Assembly (NCBI GenBank): GCA_002686945.1
Contig: NYYZ01000037.1
Span: 62,001-126,000 of the forward strand
Origin: Planctomycetota bacterium
GTDB taxonomy: Bacteria > Planctomycetota > UBA1135 > GCA-002686595
DNA: 64,000 nt
Reading direction: 5' to 3'
Shown here: positions 25,166 to 34,160 of the stretch, one piece after another
Layout: the number at the start of each line of letters is the position of its first letter
Position numbering within the stretch: the first letter of the stretch is position 1
Made by a program: the position numbers and the translations under genes
Notes under the pieces: generated by a model
Told to the model about the DNA's origin: nothing
The model's input: only the letters and a program-made list of their open reading frames with translations
Databases searched by the model: none

Positions 25166-27174
25166 ACGAATCCAGACGCGCCATCAGATCGGTGGGGTCA
25201 ACCGCAATCCTGTTGGTTCTCATCGGTGCCTGCGGTCAAAAACCAATTACCCCGACACCAGCGCCCTCCAGGGTCGACAACCCCTCTCCCCCCACGGCGG
25301 TCTGGAGCACGGTGGAGGACCTCAAAGCAGGCCGCGATGCTCACCATGCCCCTTCCGACGGTGGCGGAACCGCGCAACTTGTACTACAGCCGGACGAAGA
25401 AGCCGTGGTCCAAGTCAGTACCCCTCACACCTGGACCATTGACTTCACGGTGGGACCAGAGGGTATCGAGACAGGCGGTGCAATCTTCCTGATGCCCGAA
25501 CCATTCTGGGGTTGGAGCAACCCCCAGACACGAACTCCAGAGCGCCTGGGATTCACAAGCGCCACGACCGATGCCGAAGGAGTGAACCTGGTTACAACCG
25601 CAGTAGGGCCGCTGTTCCAGGCCACGGTCGGCGGACGCGCCCTGCTCCCCGGCGAGGTGGTGCGACTGATCTACGGCAAGGGCATCGGTGCCCTCTCAGA
25701 TCATCATTCCGAGGCTGCCGCGCGCATTTGGATCTGGGTCGACGGGGATGGAGATGGCACACGGTCTGTGCTGAAGGACTCACCCACCGTGCGCATCACC
25801 GCTGGCCCCGCAGCCATGGTGGTTGCCCTGGCCCCCACGGTGCTGCGTCCTGGCGAAAGAGCACTCCTGCACCTCTCGGTCTTGGATGCATTGGCTAACC
25901 GCGGAGTGGAAACGGAAGGCTGGCTACGCATCAAGGAACCCCAAGGCCTGCTGGAGATCGAGACCGAAGTCAAACTGGAAGTCTCGGCGGAAGGAGTCAT
26001 GCAGGTCCCATTCCGCGCCCAACAAGCAGGCACAACACGGCTCGAAGTCACATTCGTATCAAAGGAACTCACTCTTGTCTGCAGCTCCAATCCGATCCTG
26101 GTCTCGAGCGAGCTGCCCAAAGTCCTGTGGGGCGACCTACACGGACACTCGTGCTATTCAGATGGCACAGGCAGTCCCGAAGATTGGTTCGCCTACGCGC
26201 GAGAGGTCGCAGGCCTGGATGTTGCGGCGCTCACCGATCATGACCACTTTGGGGTGCTGTTTCTCGATGAGAACCCCGACCTTTGGTCCAGAATCAACGA
26301 AGTGGTGACCGCCGCCCATGAACCGGACAAGTTCGTGGCCCTTGCGGCCTACGAGTGGACCAGTTGGATTCACGGCCACCGCCACGTGCTGTTCTTTGGT
26401 GGACAGGCACCACTACTCTCATCCCTCGACGATCGATACGAGACCCCGCGTCAGCTCTGGGAGGGACTGAAGGGTCTGCCAGCCTTGACCTTTGCCCACC
26501 ACTCTTCGGGAGCGCCCGTTTCCACAAACTGGACCTTTGCCCCTGACCCGGTGCTTGAACCCTTGACGGAAGTAGCCAGCGTACATGGCTCCAGTGAGGC
26601 AGCGGACGGAGCACCAACGGTGAGGGGCAGCCGAGCCGGGCAGTTCGTCAGAGATCAATTGGACGCGGGTGTCCAGCTGGGGTTCGTTGCCTCGGGTGAT
26701 GGTCACGATGGACATCCTGGACTCGCGCACCTATCGCCCCTCTACGGCGCGAGGCCAGAAGCGCGGGGAGGCCCCCGTCCTGGCAACGGCGGACTTGCCG
26801 CAATCCTAAGCGAGAAGCGAACAAAGATGGCGGTTCTGGAAGCCCTGCGCGCCCGCAGAACCTACGCCACAAGTGGCCCAAGGATTCACCTGACTGCATC
26901 CCTCCTGGGGCAGCAACCTGGAACAGTTGTTGCCCCGGACGCAAACCCACGGATAGACCTGACTATCACCGGCACCGCCCCTATCAAGCGTGTCACTCTG
27001 GTGCGGGACAGCCAACTCACGGACCTGATTCGCGAGCCCTTGGCGGTACCATACCTCACCGGATCCTACGAGCTCCCAGGTGGCCCATGGACGGTTGGCA
27101 GCTACGCCTACTTGAGGGTGGAACAGGTGGACGGAGCCTGGGCCTGGACCAGCCCCTGGTTCGTAACGAACTGA
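25159..27174 (+). CDS. DUF3604/PHP-domain lipoprotein
   Basis: About 671 residues from the ATG at 25159 (MLNESRRAIRSVGSTAILLV), which gives a signal peptide with the lipobox LIGAC; a longer reading into the preceding gene is unlikely. After an N-terminal beta-rich region of about 300 residues, a PHP-type metal-dependent domain follows. DLHGHSCYSDGTGSPEDWFA carries the first His pair, LDVAALTDHDHFG the second site, HRHVLFFGGQ and FAHHSSG further ligands, and FVASGDGHDGHPG the late D-x-H motif. DUF3604 proteins have this order. The reaction is probably phosphoester or other metal-dependent hydrolysis; the substrate is unknown. The C-terminal segment RVTLVRDSQL plus WAWTSPWFV is the usual family ending. 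It sits at the cell envelope and converges with the signalling gene 6 nt past its stop. Confidence 0.85.
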   Translation: MLNESRRAIRSVGSTAILLVLIGACGQKPITPTPAPSRVDNPSPPTAVWSTVEDLKAGRDAHHAPSDGGGTAQLVLQPDEEAVVQVSTPHTWTIDFTVGPEGIETGGAIFLMPEPFWGWSNPQTRTPERLGFTSATTDAEGVNLVTTAVGPLFQATVGGRALLPGEVVRLIYGKGIGALSDHHSEAAARIWIWVDGDGDGTRSVLKDSPTVRITAGPAAMVVALAPTVLRPGERALLHLSVLDALANRGVETEGWLRIKEPQGLLEIETEVKLEVSAEGVMQVPFRAQQAGTTRLEVTFVSKELTLVCSSNPILVSSELPKVLWGDLHGHSCYSDGTGSPEDWFAYAREVAGLDVAALTDHDHFGVLFLDENPDLWSRINEVVTAAHEPDKFVALAAYEWTSWIHGHRHVLFFGGQAPLLSSLDDRYETPRQLWEGLKGLPALTFAHHSSGAPVSTNWTFAPDPVLEPLTEVASVHGSSEAADGAPTVRGSRAGQFVRDQLDAGVQLGFVASGDGHDGHPGLAHLSPLYGARPEARGGPRPGNGGLAAILSEKRTKMAVLEALRARRTYATSGPRIHLTASLLGQQPGTVVAPDANPRIDLTITGTAPIKRVTLVRDSQLTDLIREPLAVPYLTGSYELPGGPWTVGSYAYLRVEQVDGAWAWTSPWFVTN

Positions 27175-27180
27175 CTCCAC

Positions 27181-29175
27181 CTAGGCGCTAGCCGCGCCCC
27201 CGTTCGGATCCACAGCCAAAGACACTCTGTTGCGGCCCTCAGCCTTGGCCACATAGAGCGCCTTGTCCGCTTCTCGCAAGAGGTCATCCATGCAACGCAT
27301 CCAGGGCTCTCGCTGCGCAACCCCTAGACTGATCGTGATTTCCATGGGCTTATCAAGTTGAACAGGGGGCAATTGGTCCACCGCATGGCGCAGGCGTTCC
27401 GCAGCAATGTGAGCAACATCCATGCGGGCGCCTCCCACGACGCAAAGGAACTCCTCTCCACCCATTCGAGAGACCGCGTCTCCGGTGCGACAATTCTCTG
27501 CCAATGTGCTGGATACTTCCCGCAGGACAGCATCTCCGATGTCATGGCCCGCAAGATCGTTGAACTTCTTGAAGTAATCAATATCGATGGCAATCACCGA
27601 GAAAGGGTGATTGACGCGATCAGAGCGTTCCCATTCCGTCTCGAGCAGGCGCATCCCATGACGACGGTTGGGAAGGCCAGTCAAGGCGTCGGTCAGGGCC
27701 GCTGAGCGCAGACGGCGCCCCATCAAACCCATCTCTGCAGCGCGACTGTGGTTAGTTCGCTCGGAACGCTCAACTGCCTGACGCTCGGCCACGACCCTGG
27801 AACCAACGCGCACACGCGCGACAAACAACTTGGGATTGATCGGTTTGGACATGAAATCGTCCGCTCCACAATCAAGAGCCTCCAGAGCACGTGCGTCGCA
27901 CCCATCAGCGCTGATTCCGATCGCATAGACGCGACGACCAATCTCGGACTTGCGCAATACCTGCAGAAGCTCCTCGCCGCTCATCAAGGGCATGAACCAG
28001 TCAATGATCACCACCTCCGGCTGCATATGCATAGCCAGCTCAAGGGCCACACTGCCCTCGGTAGCCATGAAGACCTCGAAACCCTCATTCTCCAAGTTGA
28101 AAGCCAGTAGCTTCAACATGGCAGGGTCGTCGTCCACCAGGAGCACCCGGGTGGGACGCGGCTGTTCAGAGCCCTCCTCCTCATGGACAGTGTGGTCTTC
28201 CATGAAGAGGTCGCGATCAGTCTCTTGCCTGCGGCCTACAAATGTCTCGGGCAGTGGCTCTGATTTGGCTGCCTCTACTAATGCCAAGGAGAGGTCCCCA
28301 AGATCTGGGCCCATCCTGCGAATGCCTGTGAAGTTAGCCCATTCATGCCATCTATTCGAGGCCTCTAGAATCAAGCCAGTGAAGCTATCAGGAGACAGAC
28401 CCATCTGCTCCACTGCAGAAGGCAGCGAGGTCAGAGCTCGCGCCCGATCCCCAAGGGGATCGCTTGCATGGGGCGAAAGAACCCGGCCAATCAAGCGCGC
28501 AACGATCAGGAGAAGAGCCCACTCGCCCTGGGATTCTCCACCAACCGCCTTCCGTGGCGAGGTCTGCTCTATGGCCTGACTGAAGGTCTCGGGCAATCCC
28601 GAATCCTCTAGCAGGCATGCACCGACATCCAAATGGTCGATTTCAAAGGTACGCCACTCCAACTGCAACATGGACGCTTCGTCAGCAGCTCTTGGATCAC
28701 AACAGATTCTTCCATACCTTTCTGGATGTACGCAGGCCAAAGCCAAACGCCCGATGCCACTCAGCAAACCCAGGGTGAAGAAGCTGGCCGGATCCTTGCC
28801 CGTAGACTTTGCGAGCATCTCTGCAGACACCGCGCAAGCCAAGGACTGACTCCAGAAAGAGTCCACACAAAAGCGACTCGCTACAGGCATGCGGGTCTCC
28901 AGTAGACTGAAACCAAGAGCCACCTTGCGCACAGCATCAGGGCCAAGACGCGCAGCGGCCTGCTGTACAGAGGAGACAGACCCTTCTGTGCTGCGTCCCA
29001 TATTGTTTGCCAGACGCAAGACTCGCCCGCTCAAGGCCGGGTCAGCGCCTATCAGACTCACGAGTTCATCTTGATCGTAGTCAGAGCGAGCAGTCAGTTC
29101 CAGAATCTTGAGACCGACTGCCGAGGGCGTAGGCAAGTCCCGCGCCAGGCGCATTTCATCAAAACGGCGCTCCAT
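27181..29175 (-). CDS. HDOD - response regulator receiver - GGDEF signalling protein
   Basis: A 664-residue soluble protein with three domains. Residues about 10-210 are an HDOD domain (ARDLPTPSAVGLKILELTA, then LSGRVLRLANNM). Residues about 342-455 are a receiver domain with acidic pocket LLVDDDP, phosphoacceptor Asp392 in VVIIDWFMPLMSG and the Lys in DDFMSKPI. Residues about 490-655 are a diguanylate cyclase with TDALTGLPNRRHGM and an active-site GGEEF at 572-576. An intact RxxD inhibitory site (RTGD, residues 563-566) lies exactly five residues before it, implying c-di-GMP feedback. It probably makes c-di-GMP when phosphorylated; the histidine kinase partner is not in this window. HDOD domains usually link to virulence, motility or chemotaxis regulation, but no such genes are nearby. 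Confidence 0.92.
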   Translation of the reverse strand: MERRFDEMRLARDLPTPSAVGLKILELTARSDYDQDELVSLIGADPALSGRVLRLANNMGRSTEGSVSSVQQAAARLGPDAVRKVALGFSLLETRMPVASRFCVDSFWSQSLACAVSAEMLAKSTGKDPASFFTLGLLSGIGRLALACVHPERYGRICCDPRAADEASMLQLEWRTFEIDHLDVGACLLEDSGLPETFSQAIEQTSPRKAVGGESQGEWALLLIVARLIGRVLSPHASDPLGDRARALTSLPSAVEQMGLSPDSFTGLILEASNRWHEWANFTGIRRMGPDLGDLSLALVEAAKSEPLPETFVGRRQETDRDLFMEDHTVHEEEGSEQPRPTRVLLVDDDPAMLKLLAFNLENEGFEVFMATEGSVALELAMHMQPEVVIIDWFMPLMSGEELLQVLRKSEIGRRVYAIGISADGCDARALEALDCGADDFMSKPINPKLFVARVRVGSRVVAERQAVERSERTNHSRAAEMGLMGRRLRSAALTDALTGLPNRRHGMRLLETEWERSDRVNHPFSVIAIDIDYFKKFNDLAGHDIGDAVLREVSSTLAENCRTGDAVSRMGGEEFLCVVGGARMDVAHIAAERLRHAVDQLPPVQLDKPMEITISLGVAQREPWMRCMDDLLREADKALYVAKAEGRNRVSLAVDPNGGAASA

Positions 29176-29603
29176 GGAGAATCAAGTCCTCTTGGCTTCT
29201 GAGCCTTGAAACGAAGTCACACACTGATTGTGTCCTAACTTCTTGGGAGCATGGAGGGAGGCACCGACGACTCTCGTCAATTCGACAACACTCGGGAATT
29301 CATGAGTCAGCACTTTCGCACCGACGAGCAAGAGCAAGCTCCCCGATGGCATTAGGTTTTCGCAGGCACAATCGAGCATCATGCCAACCACCCAGAACCC
29401 GGATTCAAGGCAAGGCTGATTACGGATCGCGAGTTGCAGCGCAAGTGGTTGAGCTTCTGGGAACGAGAGTGCATTGAGAGAAGGGGTTGACAGGGGAGAC
29501 CTGTCTCACTAATCGGAGAAAAGTACGCAAAGAGTCGAGTACTGATCTCGGATCGAGACACTCCCACCGCGCTGACTCCCACCAGAGGGTGAATAGGGGA
29601 GCA
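29176..29603. other. Intergenic region between lipB and the HDOD-REC-GGDEF gene
   Basis: About 430 nt with no credible gene. It must carry the promoter of the minus-strand signalling gene and the 3' end of the lipA-lipB operon transcript. A small 5-bp inverted repeat (GAGAC-CT-GTCTC, around 29492-29506) is the only hairpin noticed; too weak to call a terminator. A TTGACA with a TAATCG 17 nt later lies on the plus strand but leads to no gene. Confidence 0.5.
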
Positions 29604-30335
29604 TCAGGGAATAATCGGCAGGCTCGGAAACCCTGACGGGCCAGAGCTGCAGGTACCCCCAGGCGTCGATCCTGGATCCAAGGGGGGCGGATCCGGCAGC
29701 CGACGCCCAAACACCTCAAGCATGTGTTTGACGATCAAGACCTCGAAGAGAATCGTGGCCGGAGGTAGCTGGACGTGATCCGCAACTCGGGTCATCACCT
29801 TTGGGTCGAGACCACAGGGCTGAAACCCCGCGAATTTCCCCAGGTCCGTGTGAACATTGAGGGCAAGTCCATACCAGGTCACCCACTGCCGCACCGCGAC
29901 CCCGACGGAGGCAACTTTCTGCTCGCCAATCCAAACGCCGGTCAGACCCTGCTTGCGTTCACCGGTGATGTCGAACTCTCCCAGCACCCGGATGATGACC
30001 TCCTCAAGCATCCCAAGGTGCTTATGCAGATCGCGCTGGCCCTCGGGCAGGGCGATAATGGGATAAGCAACGACTTGCCCAGGTCCATGATAGGTGGCTT
30101 CACCCCCTCGCTCCACCTCTACCACAGGCAGACCAGCTGATCCCACGGCTTGTGGGTCGCCGCCGCGACCCACAGTAATCAATGCCTCGTGCTCTACCAG
30201 GATCAACGTGTCACTGATCTCCTCCGCCGCACGTTTTTCGAGCAACTCCTGCTGCAGCTCCCAAGTTTCCTGATGGGACCTGATGCCCAAGCGCAAGACC
30301 TCGAGCAGCGGTAGATCAGAAACAGGAGAGTTCAC
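29604..30335 (-). CDS. lipB: Octanoyltransferase LipB
   Basis: A 243-residue LipB, which moves octanoate from acyl carrier protein to lipoyl-domain lysines, the first step of lipoate synthesis. Visible are LILVEHEALITVGRGGD, the family signature VERGGEATYHGPGQVVAYPI, the lysine region EQKVASVGVAV and the nucleophile region FQPCGLDPKVMTRV with the catalytic Cys. The last ~30 residues (PDPPPLDPGSTPGGT and onward) are a Pro/Gly-rich extension beyond the conserved fold. It is the last gene of the operon, 4 nt after the E3 stop. Having lipA and lipB at the two ends of the same operon puts lipoylation under the same control as the complex that needs it. Confidence 0.95.
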   Translation of the reverse strand: MNSPVSDLPLLEVLRLGIRSHQETWELQQELLEKRAAEEISDTLILVEHEALITVGRGGDPQAVGSAGLPVVEVERGGEATYHGPGQVVAYPIIALPEGQRDLHKHLGMLEEVIIRVLGEFDITGERKQGLTGVWIGEQKVASVGVAVRQWVTWYGLALNVHTDLGKFAGFQPCGLDPKVMTRVADHVQLPPATILFEVLIVKHMLEVFGRRLPDPPPLDPGSTPGGTCSSGPSGFPSLPIIP

Positions 30336-30339
30336 TGGC

Positions 30340-31740
30340 TCAGGCCTGGTAGATGTGCACGGCCATGTTATGCACCGCTTCGGCGGCTTCCATCAGTGCT
30401 TCAGGCAAGGTCGGGTGCGCGTGAATGGTGCGCGCAAGATCTTCGCTGGTGGCTCCCATTTCGATAGCCAAAGCTGCCTCAGCAATGAGTTCCGTGACCT
30501 CCGGGCCAACCATATGCACACCCAGGACAAGGTCAGACTTGGCGTCCGATACGACCTTGACCATGCCCTCAGTATCCTGCAGGGTCATGGCCCTGCCGGA
30601 GGCTTTGAAAGGGAAGGAACCTGTAACGGGCTCGTAGCCAGCCTCGCGAGCCTGGTCCTCGGTCATTCCCACGGATGCCATTTCCGGAGCAGTAAAGATT
30701 ACGGCTGGCACGCAGCGCACATCGTACTCCTCGGGCTTTCCGGCGATCACACCTGCAGCCACCAATCCCTCCTTGCTGCCCTTGTGGGCCAGCATGGGTT
30801 GACCGGCGGTGTCGCCCACGCAGTAGATATTGGACACACTGGTCCGCATTTGCTTGTCGATCTGGATGAACCCGCTCTCGGTAGTGGCGAGGCCCACGTT
30901 TTCAAGACCCAGCCCCTCGCTGTAGGGCCGCCGACCCACGGTGGAGAGGATCTGATCACACAAGATCTCTTCGGTCTTGCCTTTCTTCTCTATCGTGACC
31001 ACCAAACCATCGCCGGACCTGCTCCACTGTTTGGCAAATGTATTGACCAGCAAATTGATCTTCTTCTTCTTGAGGGAACGCTCGATGACTTTGACGCAGT
31101 CCCGGTCCTGGCCCGGCAATGCACCACCGGTAGCCTCCAGCACGGTTACCTGGGAACCCAGATGATGGTACATCATGCCCATCTCAAGCCCGATATAGCC
31201 CCCACCGATCACCACTAGATGATTGGGAACCGTTGTCGGAGAAAGGGCACCGGTGGAAGACCAGACCGCGTCCTCGTCAAAAGCAAAGCCCGAGATCTCA
31301 ATGGGCACCGAACCGGTAGCGATCACAATGTCGTCACAGGACACTTTTTGGGTGCCCTGCTTGGTAGTGACCTCCACCGTGTTCTTGTCTAGTAGGCGCG
31401 CCGTGCCCATGATCACCTGGCAACCGTGTTTCTTAAGCAAGGCCCCAACCCCTCCGGTCAAACGCCCAACTATCGCATTCTTCCAATCCACCAGCTTGGC
31501 GGGATCGAGTTGCATGCCTTCGATGGTGATGCCCATGCTGTGAGCCTGGCTGACCTTTTCCATCAACGAACCCGCGGCGATCATGGCCTTGGAGGGAATG
31601 CAACCCACATTCAGGCAGGTCCCGCCCAGGGCTTCCTTCTCCACAACGACTACCTGCTGGCCCAATTGGGCGAGGCGGATCGCGCAGACGTAGCCTGCGG
31701 GTCCGGCACCGATTACAACGACCTTGCGGCTCTGATTCAT
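30340..31740 (-). CDS. lpdA: Dihydrolipoyl dehydrogenase (E3)
   Basis: About 466 residues from the ATG at 31740 (MNQSRKVVVIGAGPAGY); the reading frame is open further to a TTG at 31764, but the FAD-binding GAGPAG sits correctly from the ATG. The redox-active disulfide is GGTCLNVGCIPSKA. The NAD site is VVIGGGYIGLEMG, the second FAD motif is YCVGDTAGQPMLAHKGSKEG, and the C-terminal catalytic His-Glu pair lies in TIHAHPTLPEALMEA. It reoxidises dihydrolipoate of the E2 subunit with NAD+. It is placed between the second E1alpha gene and lipB. Confidence 0.96.
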   Translation of the reverse strand: MNQSRKVVVIGAGPAGYVCAIRLAQLGQQVVVVEKEALGGTCLNVGCIPSKAMIAAGSLMEKVSQAHSMGITIEGMQLDPAKLVDWKNAIVGRLTGGVGALLKKHGCQVIMGTARLLDKNTVEVTTKQGTQKVSCDDIVIATGSVPIEISGFAFDEDAVWSSTGALSPTTVPNHLVVIGGGYIGLEMGMMYHHLGSQVTVLEATGGALPGQDRDCVKVIERSLKKKKINLLVNTFAKQWSRSGDGLVVTIEKKGKTEEILCDQILSTVGRRPYSEGLGLENVGLATTESGFIQIDKQMRTSVSNIYCVGDTAGQPMLAHKGSKEGLVAAGVIAGKPEEYDVRCVPAVIFTAPEMASVGMTEDQAREAGYEPVTGSFPFKASGRAMTLQDTEGMVKVVSDAKSDLVLGVHMVGPEVTELIAEAALAIEMGATSEDLARTIHAHPTLPEALMEAAEAVHNMAVHIYQA

Positions 31741-31760
31741 GGGGAAGGGGGAATTCTCTC

Positions 31761-32870
31761 TCAAAGGGGAAAGGCACCATCGCCGGGGGTCGCATCCCCG
31801 CGGCGTTCAGCGACTTCTAGGAACTGATTGAACTGGAGACGCAGGTGACGGGGCACCTCGCTATAGACATCCTCCACCAAAGAACGCAGAGGGAAAGGAG
31901 GGGCGGCTTCTTGTTCATGAATCACCTCATCTATCTCTGCCACGATCGCCTCCTCTTGGGCCGAGCGCTCGTTGGCATCGATCAGGCCCCGGGCTATCAG
32001 GAAAGACTCGTAGCGATCCAGGGGATCACACTGGGCCCAGGCCTCGACCTCCTCGTCTTCTCGGTACTTGCTCGGATCATCGGAACTTGAGTGTCCCAAC
32101 ATGCGGTAGGTCTTGAGCACAACCAAGCTGGGGCCACCCTTTGCGCGAGCCCGCTCGACCGCAGTCTTCATTTCGACATACACCGCAAGTACATCGTTCC
32201 CGTCCACAGTCACGCCTGGCATGCCATAGGCTTCGGCCTTGTCCGAGTAAGATTCGGCGGCGGTCTGCTCAGAGGACTTGACCGAAATCGCCCAACCGTT
32301 GTCAATACAGACAAAAACGCAAGGCGTCTGCCAGACACCAGCAAGGTTCATACCCGAATGAAACCCGCTGGAGCTGCTAGCACCATCGCCAAAGTGAATC
32401 GAGTGCACCGCGTCATCCCCGCGCCGGGCGCTGGCGTAGGCGGCCCCGACTCCATGAGTGATCTGGGTTCCTATCACCGAAGACCAGCTAGGGTAGTTCG
32501 ACTCCTTGTGCTGAAAGTGATTGCACATCTGCCGGCCCTTGGCGGTGTCATTTGAATTGCAGTACATCTGAGCCACATACTCTGACATGGGCAGTCCGCG
32601 GGTGATGGCGGCACCACCTTCCCGCAAACCGGACCACATCCAGTCCTGGGGCAAGAGGGGTGCAGCCGCACCAACCAGCGATGCCTCCAAACCTGTAGCG
32701 GTGCCCACAAAGCCCACTCGGCCAGCACGCTGCAGTTTCAACATGCGCCCGTCCAAGGAGCGAATCATGAGCATGTGCTGAAACAACTCCCTCAGACGCT
32801 CATCAGACAAGTCAGGGACCTCTCCCACAAGGGCTCCGGTCTCATCCAAGATCTGTTGAAGCTCAGCCAC
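31761..32870 (-). CDS. Second 2-oxoacid dehydrogenase E1 alpha subunit (thiamine-diphosphate-dependent)
   Basis: About 369 residues. I place the start at a GTG at 32870 (VAELQQILDETG), 4 nt after the E2 stop, since a start at 32912 would run into E2. It has the ThDP motif GDGASSSSGFHSGMNLAGVW followed by CIDNGWAIS, and a YRMLGHSSSDDPSKYRED loop that in branched-chain dehydrogenases carries the regulated serines. The ending EDVYSEVPRHLRLQFNQF, then GDGAFPL, matches the E1alpha at 35177-36289 (which also ends GGGAFPL), so the two are paralogues. There is only one E1beta gene in the operon, so both alphas presumably compete for it or form alternative enzymes (inference). Both keep the catalytic motifs; neither is a decayed copy. 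Confidence 0.9.
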   Translation of the reverse strand: MAELQQILDETGALVGEVPDLSDERLRELFQHMLMIRSLDGRMLKLQRAGRVGFVGTATGLEASLVGAAAPLLPQDWMWSGLREGGAAITRGLPMSEYVAQMYCNSNDTAKGRQMCNHFQHKESNYPSWSSVIGTQITHGVGAAYASARRGDDAVHSIHFGDGASSSSGFHSGMNLAGVWQTPCVFVCIDNGWAISVKSSEQTAAESYSDKAEAYGMPGVTVDGNDVLAVYVEMKTAVERARAKGGPSLVVLKTYRMLGHSSSDDPSKYREDEEVEAWAQCDPLDRYESFLIARGLIDANERSAQEEAIVAEIDEVIHEQEAAPPFPLRSLVEDVYSEVPRHLRLQFNQFLEVAERRGDATPGDGAFPL

Positions 32871-32874
32871 GCAA

Positions 32875-34140
32875 CTAAGAAAAAGATTCCATCGAATCGA
32901 TTTTGAGAGCAAGCAAGAGGGTCAGCAAGCCTGGCTCTTCCAGGGTTTCGCGCAGGTGTGCCACGAATCGGGCCGCGTCGGCCCCATCGGCTAGTCGATG
33001 ATCCACGCTGCAGGAGAAGTTCATGTACTGGCGCACTTCAATGACCTCACCATCAGGCGTATCCACTACGCCTGGTCGCCTGACAATGCGATGTACACCT
33101 AGGATCGCGATGTCTGGGAAATTGATGATCGGTGTCGCAAGAGTTCCACCGATGTTGCCCGCGTTAGTGATAGAGAACGTGCTACCGCGTAGTTCATCCG
33201 GGCGCGCCTGCCCCTTGCGTGTGCGATCAGCTAGATCACCCAGTTCGGCCGCCAACTGCAGCAAGCCTTTGGACTCCACCCCAGGGATCACAGGCACGAT
33301 CAGGCCATTGGGGGTGTCTGTGGCGATTCCCAGATTCACTGTGCCGGGCAACACAATCTCTCCGGCAGCCTCATCAAGGTGGCCATTGAGCATGGGGAAT
33401 TTCATCAGGCCGCTAGCCACGGCCTTCATGATGAAGGGCATGAACGTAACCTTGATGTCCTGTTGAGCACCGAGCGCCTTGGCCTTTTGTCGTACCCGCA
33501 CCAACTCAGTCACATCCACTTCTTCCACGATGGTGAAGTGCACTGCGGTCTGGGCGGAACGCGTCATGGCTTCGGCAACCTTGCGACGCACCCCACGGAA
33601 TGGAATGCGTTGCTCGGAGACGGCTGCGGGCCTGGGCACTGTAGATACGCCACCTGTACCTGAAACACTAGCCTCCACATCGGCGCGACGGATAACTCCG
33701 TTGCGACCACTACCCGCGACAGTCTCAAGGTCCACGCCAAGTTCCCTGGCCACGCGACGGGCGCTGGGAACCGCCAGGACCTTGCTGGTGGTAGTTGTTG
33801 CAACGCTGGTGGTAGCTGTTGCAACCAGAGCGGGAGCAACTGCTGGTGCAGGCTCATGTGTACTCGGAGCAGACGGTTCTGATTCCGCAACAGGCGCTCC
33901 ACCACCAGCGCTGTCAAGATGAAAAATAACATCGCCCACGGGCACAATGTCACCTTCCCCAGCAAGCAACTTGGTAATTGTGCCATCTGCAGGAGCGGGC
34001 ACCTCGACCGTGGCCTTGTCAGTCATCACCTCGACCACTGCCTGGTGTTCCTTGACCGCTTCACCAGCAGAAACGAGCCACTTGACGATCTCGCCCTCCG
34101 CAGTGCCTTCGCCGATATCCGGCAATTTGAATTCAATCAT
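32875..34140 (-). CDS. Dihydrolipoamide acyltransferase (E2) of a 2-oxoacid dehydrogenase complex
   Basis: About 421 residues from the ATG at 34140 (MIEFKLPDIGEGTAEGEIVKWLV). A single N-terminal lipoyl domain has the modified lysine in VMTDKATVEV (about residue 43). An Ala/Pro/Thr-rich linker follows, then a peripheral-subunit-binding domain (AVPSARRVARELGVDLETV, then GVIRRADVEA) and the catalytic domain ending in the H-x-x-x-D-G active site SVDHRLADGADAARF. It forms the core of the complex and carries the acyl group to CoA. LPDIGEG and GEIVKW are typical of branched-chain/PDH E2s. It lies 20 nt after E1beta and 4 nt before the second E1alpha. Confidence 0.93.
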   Translation of the reverse strand: MIEFKLPDIGEGTAEGEIVKWLVSAGEAVKEHQAVVEVMTDKATVEVPAPADGTITKLLAGEGDIVPVGDVIFHLDSAGGGAPVAESEPSAPSTHEPAPAVAPALVATATTSVATTTTSKVLAVPSARRVARELGVDLETVAGSGRNGVIRRADVEASVSGTGGVSTVPRPAAVSEQRIPFRGVRRKVAEAMTRSAQTAVHFTIVEEVDVTELVRVRQKAKALGAQQDIKVTFMPFIMKAVASGLMKFPMLNGHLDEAAGEIVLPGTVNLGIATDTPNGLIVPVIPGVESKGLLQLAAELGDLADRTRKGQARPDELRGSTFSITNAGNIGGTLATPIINFPDIAILGVHRIVRRPGVVDTPDGEVIEVRQYMNFSCSVDHRLADGADAARFVAHLRETLEEPGLLTLLLALKIDSMESFS

Positions 34141-34160
34141 TGTTGGATAACTTGCTGGGG

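Noticed and set aside
28441-28475. Inverted repeat GATCCCC/GGGGATC in the HDOD-REC-GGDEF gene, similar to part of the 57661 palindrome
   Set aside because: It lies inside a well-supported coding region and shares only a short core, so shared origin is not supported.
29481-29520. TTGACA with TAATCG at 17 nt spacing, plus strand
   Set aside because: It looks like a promoter but no plus-strand gene follows; the next genes are on the minus strand.
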